From the NCBI GenBank assembly GCA_900546355.1, contig URCM01000114.1:1-9337 (forward strand): a stretch of 9,337 nt of DNA. Reading direction: 5' to 3'. Positions within the stretch are counted from its first letter, which is position 1; each line of letters opens with the position of its first letter. Source of the DNA: an uncultured Bacteroides sp. GTDB taxonomy: Bacteria > Bacteroidota > Bacteroidia > Bacteroidales > Bacteroidaceae. The notes beneath the pieces are model-generated. The model was given only the letters and a program-made list of their open reading frames with translations. It made no database searches and was not told where the DNA came from. Shown piece by piece: positions 5,790 to 9,337 of this stretch. The translations under genes were made by a program, and so were the position numbers.

Positions 5790-5822
5790 TTTCACAAAAG
5801 GTGCCTAATGTTTCACCAAAAG
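5790..5822. promoter_or_regulatory. Candidate AraC-family operator: two 12-bp direct repeats 21 bp apart
   Basis: TTTCACAAAAGG (5790-5801) and TTTCACCAAAAG (5811-5822) agree at 10 of 12 positions and begin exactly 21 bp apart, two turns of the helix. AraC-family regulators commonly bind such direct half-sites. The pair lies between the divergent flavodoxin and AraC-type genes, next to both predicted promoters. Confidence 0.55.
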
Positions 5823-5832
5823 CACGAATTGT

Positions 5833-5863
5833 TTTGCACTCTCCGGATAATACCCTAATTTTG
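5833..5863 (+). promoter_or_regulatory. Predicted promoter of the AraC-type gene
   Basis: TTTG (5833-5836), a 19-base spacer and TAATTTTG (5856-5863) fit the Bacteroides consensus exactly. The -7 box ends only 4 bp before the ATG at 5868, so the transcript would start at or very near the start codon and be nearly leaderless. Confidence 0.55.
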
Positions 5864-5867
5864 CGGC

Positions 5868-6696
5868 ATGGCAAAGGATAAAGAACTGAAAATCGTATAT
5901 TCCACCCTGTTCCAACTGATAGGGTCGGTCAAGCTGCGGGGTTGGTGCGTGCACATGGTGTGCCTGCAGGGAGAAGGCTTCTTTACTTACGACGGCCGTC
6001 CGTTTCATGTGAAGAAGCATGACGCTGTGGTCATCAATGCGCCCCAGCAAGTGCATGTAGTCAGTCAGAGCGAAGATTTGAAAGTGGAAGTCTTGGCAGC
6101 CCCGCATGATTTCCTCTCCAACCAGCTTCCGGCGAATAATTATGGTATAGGAGGCAGTATCAGCCTGTACGACAACCCTGTCATCCCCTTATCGGAAGGA
6201 TGCGGAGACGTTGGTGCGCGACATACACCATATCCGCGACCGCATCGCCGATACCGGCCATCTGTTTTACCGCGAGCTGATAGGCGGGCTGGCCCTTCCG
6301 CTGATTTATGACCTGTTCTATTTCCACGCCAAGAACCGAACTCCGATATTTGCCACGGACAGGAGCATGTATGTCGTGAAGGAACTGATGGCGTTGCTGG
6401 AAAGCGGACGCAGCAAGAAATACCGGGAAGTCGCTTATTATGCCGAACAGCTGAACGTGACCGTCAAATACCTCTCCAATACCGTAAAGCGGCAGACGGG
6501 CAAGAGCGTCACCTATTACATCGACCGTTACACCGTCCCGATGATAAAGGAATATCTCAACAATCCCGACCTTTCCATTGTGCAGATAGCAGAGGAAATG
6601 AACTTCACGACGCTCTCTTATTTCAGCCGGTACGTGACCAAACACCTGGGCATGTCGCCGAAGGCTTATAGGGAATCATTAGTACCGAATAAATAA
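5868..6696 (+). pseudogene. AraC-family transcriptional regulator, frameshifted
   Basis: Two overlapping frames make up one AraC-type protein of about 275 residues. The first (5868-6311) has the cupin-like sensor half: GEGFFTYDGRPFHVKKHDAV at about 35-54, and stays family-like to IPLSE (about residue 110, base 6197). After that it reads nonsense to a stop at 6309-6311. The second frame continues from about 6196 with KDAETLVRDIHHIRDRIADT and runs to 6696, carrying both C-terminal helix-turn-helix motifs: YAEQLNVTVKYLSNTVKRQT and IVQIAEEMNFTTLSYFSRY. One extra base, or two missing ones, near 6192-6200 accounts for the break. The second half could start by itself at TTG 6211, giving a 161-residue DNA-binding fragment without the sensor. 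It is divergent from the flavodoxin gene and is its probable regulator. A sequencing error is the main alternative to a true mutation. Confidence 0.85.
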
Positions 6697-6933
6697 CAGA
6701 CCTACGGGATAATACGCCTTCCACACTTCCCCCAATATGGGGAGTAAGCCGTTTCGGTATGCCCGAAACACAAACTTGCTCCCTCAAAACTCCGTTGGAT
6801 TGATTCAGAGTAACTCCGAAAACGCCACTCCCTGCCACAAGCTGCCACCACAGTGCCAACCCATTGTTTGATGCGCAAAGCACATTTACTTTGCACCCAA
6901 AACCGAGTATCAACATTAAAAACAGTATCGACA
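6697..6933. other. Gene-free stretch after the AraC-type gene
   Basis: 237 bp without a gene. It holds a perfect 7-bp hairpin (GTTTCGG 6751-6757, CCGAAAC 6763-6769, 5-base loop) with no T-run. A near-promoter in front of the HTH fragment has TTTG 6867-6870 and TTACTTTG 6886-6893, one mismatch and a short 15-base spacer. The boundary between the core chromosome and the accessory stretch probably lies here. Confidence 0.5.
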
Positions 6934-7098
6934 ATGGAAGTATTGATTTTTCAGAAAGAGGCGTTTGAGGAAATGGCGGCGAAGTTCAACAGTTTCTCAA
7001 ACCGTGTGAACGAACTCCTTGCCAAGCAGGGCTGCAAGTCATTAAACCGCTGGCTGGATAACCAAGAGGTCTGCCAGCAGTTGAACATCAGTCCGCGG
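6934..7098 (+). pseudogene. 5' half of an HTH_17 (excisionase-like) DNA-binding protein
   Basis: From ATG 6934, 55 codons match the start of small Bacteroidales helix-turn-helix proteins carried on mobile elements. There is an amphipathic helix (KFNSFSNRVNELLAKQ), then RWLDNQEVCQQLNISPR, the first helix and turn of the domain. Family members continue with TLQ-x-LRDNG and a YY-x-x-x-DV ending to roughly 95-100 residues. Here the similarity stops at residue 55, and the frame runs on through unrelated sequence to a stop at 7434. The break falls at the palindromic CCGCGG (7094-7099). It is a dead relic unless the fused 193-residue frame is expressed, which looks unlikely because the tail is antisense to other coding-like sequence. 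Confidence 0.65.
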
Positions 7099-7347
7099 GC
7101 TCGTTTCATTTTCCACTCTATTGGCAACTCTTTCCTTGGCATACTCAAAAGTCTCCTTCATCAGGAAGTTCTTTCCGGACACCTCACCCCCGTTTGTCAT
7201 GTTCCTGTATTTTCGCTTGGAGGCTCTTGTTGGTTCAATCCTTCCTTTTCGCCCATCTCCACCCTGTACATCGACTGGAGCAGTCTTGCTTTCCTGGTGA
7301 AAGCATTGTCGCTTTCACACAGGTTCTCGTATATTTCTTTTCTTCCA
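7099..7347 (-). pseudogene. Relic of two overlapping unknown genes, minus strand
   Basis: On the minus strand one frame, entering from the nuclease gene end, reads protein-like as 'RKARLLQSMYRVEMGEKEG' and ends at a stop at 7199-7197. An ATG at 7200 overlaps that stop (ATGA) and opens MTNGGEVSGKNFLMKETF, remaining protein-like to about 7105. It then reads antisense through the HTH fragment to a stop at 7044-7042. The ATGA overlap is a typical sign of two translationally coupled genes. I do not recognise either. Base composition is close to the flanking chromosome and unlike the AT-rich nuclease gene, so these may be host-side or element-side remains cut on both sides by rearrangements. Confidence 0.4.
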
Positions 7348-8595
7348 TTAGTATTTCAATACTCCATTTATAAAAGCCTCCATTTCATTTACAAGTCGTT
7401 GAATCATCACCTTTCTATATTGAGGAGAGATTAACCTAAATGTTCCTTCTTCCGTGAAATCAGGGAAACAGATTCTCTCTTCATCACTATCACCAAAATA
7501 TTTCCAACACAGCCAAATACCTTCTTGCGTAAATACCTTGTTTTCAGCTATAAATGACTTTATTTTTGAGGATATTTCTTTCGATACTATTTTTTTATCA
7601 TTATATACTCCCCAAAATAGCCAATCTGTAAATTCAGCACTTATCCAAACTGGTACGTTTCCTTTTCTTACTGTGAGTTCCAAATCCACTTTACGCTTAA
7701 TTGGCCCGCCATGAACCAGATTTGTTATATCTTTTTCCTCGGGTTTGTGTAATATCTCAAAACCTCTACATTGTAACTCTGTTTCCAACTCTATATAAAA
7801 ATCATAGATTGTATGCCATTTTACATGATTGAAGTTATCTATGAGTAATTTTGCACTCATGAGATTATCTTCATTCATGCCAATGAGACTTGTAATCTCC
7901 TTTCTTTCATCTATACTTATATCATTGTTTGTCATATTCTCAACTATTTTGATATACTGAATAATAGATTCTCTTAACGAAGGCTTATTATAACATTCTT
8001 TTACTATATTTCGTAGCCATTCCAATATTTCTACAGAATAAGAGATACACTTCACCTTATCCTGTAACTTTGGATATTTGCCACTCAATTTTACACTATT
8101 CTCACTCGGCTCGTGTCCGTCTAAAGTAAGATAATAAACCTCTATTCCATCTTCAGGAATCTTATCCTCTTCAAGCAACTTGCCATAATAGTTTTCAAGC
8201 TGTCCCTTATCTTCATGATTGGTGTCTTCATGATAGATTTTGTTCTCTACCATTACAGCTTTCTTGGCTACTCTGTCTATAAAACAAATATCTATCTCCT
8301 TATATTCGCTCCTGTTCTGATTGTTAGGATAAACTTCAAGAGACTTCTCGTAATAGTCAAAATCACTTCCTATTCTATCTAAAAATGAGTTTAAGAATAA
8401 TGTCCCTAACCTATGCGATCCGTTTGGATCCAACAACGCAGAAAGAAACCTGGAGTGTAAATACACCTCGTCAGATTCCTTTCTGAGGACGGTAAACACA
8501 TTAAAGTTGTCTTCATTTTTTTCCCTTTCCTCATATTTCTTCCGGACAATATTTATGTCTCTCAATAAATACTTGATATTCTTTATGTCTTCCAT
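7348..8595 (-). CDS. PD-(D/E)XK nuclease superfamily protein (PDDEXK_4-like)
   Basis: A complete 415-residue protein from ATG 8595, with no signal peptide or membrane segment. The N-terminal part has the family motif EVYLHSRFLSALLDP (43-57) followed by GSHRLG-x-x-FL. The restriction-endonuclease-like core follows: Asp102 in EIDICF, Glu117 and Lys119 in VENK, and Gln132 in QLENYY. Together these are an apparently intact D-ExK-Q metal-dependent nuclease site. The C-terminal half (about 200-415) is a mixed alpha/beta region of unknown role with several Trp residues (TDWLFWGVYN, WLCWKYFG). Such proteins are frequent in genomic islands and are suspected of defence or DNA-processing roles, but no function is established for this one. 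The gene is much more AT-rich than its neighbours and lies between rearranged mobile-element remains, which points to recent horizontal gain. No methylase, toxin-antitoxin or helicase partner is present. Confidence 0.85.
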   Translation of the reverse strand: MEDIKNIKYLLRDINIVRKKYEEREKNEDNFNVFTVLRKESDEVYLHSRFLSALLDPNGSHRLGTLFLNSFLDRIGSDFDYYEKSLEVYPNNQNRSEYKEIDICFIDRVAKKAVMVENKIYHEDTNHEDKGQLENYYGKLLEEDKIPEDGIEVYYLTLDGHEPSENSVKLSGKYPKLQDKVKCISYSVEILEWLRNIVKECYNKPSLRESIIQYIKIVENMTNNDISIDERKEITSLIGMNEDNLMSAKLLIDNFNHVKWHTIYDFYIELETELQCRGFEILHKPEEKDITNLVHGGPIKRKVDLELTVRKGNVPVWISAEFTDWLFWGVYNDKKIVSKEISSKIKSFIAENKVFTQEGIWLCWKYFGDSDEERICFPDFTEEGTFRLISPQYRKVMIQRLVNEMEAFINGVLKY

Positions 8596-8702
8596 ATTAA
8601 CGTGAGTCCGATGAATTGTAAATGCTTTTAAATTTGGTAATTAGCGAAAATTGTTGTTACTTTATAGTGTTGAAAGATAAATACTTACAAACAATAATCG
8701 CT
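8596..8702. other. AT-rich spacer between the nuclease gene and the IS982 head
   Basis: 107 bp between two divergent starts. I see no full TTTG/TAnnTTTG promoter for the nuclease gene; TATCTTTC at 8675-8668 (minus) matches all but the last position of a -7 box but lacks a correctly spaced -33. The left end of the IS982-like element should lie here, but its terminal repeat cannot be placed without its partner. Confidence 0.35.
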
Positions 8703-8829
8703 ATGATCACCGAAAACAAAGTTATAGAATTATTTTGTATGGCAGATGATTTTTGCAAATCTTTTGATGCCATGATAACAAAATACACGCTTAAACCTGC
8801 TAGAAAGTGCAAATATCACCGTGATTCCA
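8703..8829 (+). pseudogene. IS982-family transposase, 5' fragment
   Basis: ATG 8703 opens MITENKVIELFCMADDFCK, with FDAMITKYTLKPARKCKYHRDS continuing the typical N-terminus of Bacteroides IS982-type transposases. Those proteins run to roughly 290-300 residues with a DDE site. Here similarity ends after about 42 codons, before any catalytic residue. The frame passes straight into the tail of a different transposase and stops at 8901-8903, making a 66-residue chimera. Confidence 0.7.
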
Positions 8830-8831
8830 CG

Positions 8832-8930
8832 CCCCACTGGAGTCTGGACGGCATGACACCGGCCGAAGCTTCCTGGTGCAAAGGGGAACTGAAGAAAAAG
8901 TGAACCAGCTACCGGGAAAAGGCTATAAAT
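8832..8930 (+). pseudogene. IS3-family (rve-type) transposase, 3' fragment
   Basis: In the same frame as the IS982 head, PHWSLDGMTPAEASWCKGEL matches the conserved C-terminal end of IS3-type integrase-core transposases, (R)PH-x-x-L-x-G-x-TPAE. The TGA at 8901-8903 stands where relatives have TGG (Trp); after it the frame still reads TSYREKAI, the usual ending. So this is a tail fragment with an extra nonsense mutation. Confidence 0.65.
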
Positions 8931-8949
8931 GGAGACACTACTTTTATTT

Positions 8950-9337
8950 ATGGTCATACCAAGAAAAATAAACTTCACACAACTGGCACGCTACGGCAAC
9001 CGTTGCGAGCAGTGTTACAGACAGACTTTTTCGAGGAAGTTTGACTGGGTGCAGTATAACCTTAACCTGATGGAAAAGCTTTTCGGTAAGAACGACAGAA
9101 AAGCTATAGCCATAGATCCGAGCTATATATCCAAATCGGGAAAGCATACTCCAAATATCGGTTACTTCTGGTCCGGTGTTGCAGGGACAGCTAAAAGAGG
9201 TCTTGAAATACTTGGGATAGGAATCATAGACATTGATATTATAGTCAATCAGAAATGGATTGCGAGAAATCCGTTAATCCTTTATATTGAACACAGAGGC
9301 ACAGAGGCACGGAGAAATAAATATATAGAGAAGGTAA
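8950..9337 (+). pseudogene. IS4-like DDE transposase, N-terminal fragment, open to window edge
   Basis: From ATG 8950 (or ATG 8929, seven codons earlier) the frame reads PRKINFTQLARYGNRCEQCY, then SRKFDWVQYNLNLMEKLFG. AIAIDPSYISKSGK follows, the region holding the first catalytic Asp of a DDE transposase, and then GYFWSGVAGTAKRGLEILGIGIIDID. This is the N-terminal third of an IS4-like family I recognise from Bacteroidales but cannot assign to a named IS. Similarity ends near 9240. The frame remains open to 9337, but the last 100 bp do not read as transposase and contain short CACAGAGG repeats. The protein is therefore almost certainly truncated. Confidence 0.65.
9292..9314. repeat. Short CACAGAGG tandem
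   Basis: CACAGAGG at 9292-9299 and again at 9300-9307, followed by the variant CACGGAG at 9308-9314. Strings of this kind occur in Bacteroidales intergenic DNA. It marks that the sequence after about 9240 is no longer transposase-coding. Confidence 0.5.

Noticed and set aside
9241..9337. Start of another gene after the IS4-like fragment
   Set aside because: The frame is open to the edge but too short and repeat-bearing to support a product; it may be plain intergenic sequence.
7348..9337. A complete restriction-modification or multi-gene defence system
   Set aside because: Only the nuclease-family gene is intact; no methyltransferase, specificity subunit, ATPase or toxin partner is visible, so a system cannot be claimed.

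Overview
The window looks like chromosomal DNA of a Bacteroides/Phocaeicola-type gut Bacteroidales. The evidence is a NigD-like surface lipoprotein with an acidic export signal, several promoters fitting the Bacteroides pattern TTTG-N19-21-TAnnTTTG, almost no Shine-Dalgarno sequences, and remnants of transposase and HTH_17 families common in this group. No rRNA, tRNA or CRISPR array is visible.

Layout. 1-486 is a repeat-rich leader without a convincing gene. It contains the right end of a dispersed repeat, two short tandem arrays, a predicted promoter and a hairpin. It precedes a NigD-like lipoprotein gene (487-1188, +). 1189-1441 is a convergent intergenic region filled by a complete 189-bp element with 16-bp terminal inverted repeats, whose right end is also present at 1-52. 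Next come a secreted DUF1349 protein (minus strand, start near 2110) and a divergent LuxR-type regulator with a PAS-like region (2205-2960, +). They share an intergenic region containing a perfect 16-bp palindrome made of two opposed -7 hexamer-like elements.

2965-5733 holds a minus-strand redox cluster: a flavodoxin (5733-5215), then two different aldo/keto reductases (4873-3848 and 3810-2965). A 341-bp repeat-dense gap separates the flavodoxin from the reductases. Divergent from the flavodoxin is an AraC-type regulator (5868-6696, +). Its reading frame is broken after about codon 110, so the cluster has probably lost, or has an altered, dedicated regulator. The shared promoter region carries two 12-bp direct repeats 21 bp apart, the geometry expected of an AraC-family operator.

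From about 6850 to the right edge the sequence is accessory and scrambled. It contains the 5' half of an HTH_17 protein, an oppositely oriented relic of unknown genes, a complete and strikingly AT-rich PD-(D/E)XK nuclease-family gene (8595-7348, -), and a mosaic of three unrelated transposase pieces (IS982-like head, IS3-like tail, IS4-like head). The nuclease is the best candidate for an acquired defence-type gene, but no partner gene is present, so a complete new system cannot be claimed.
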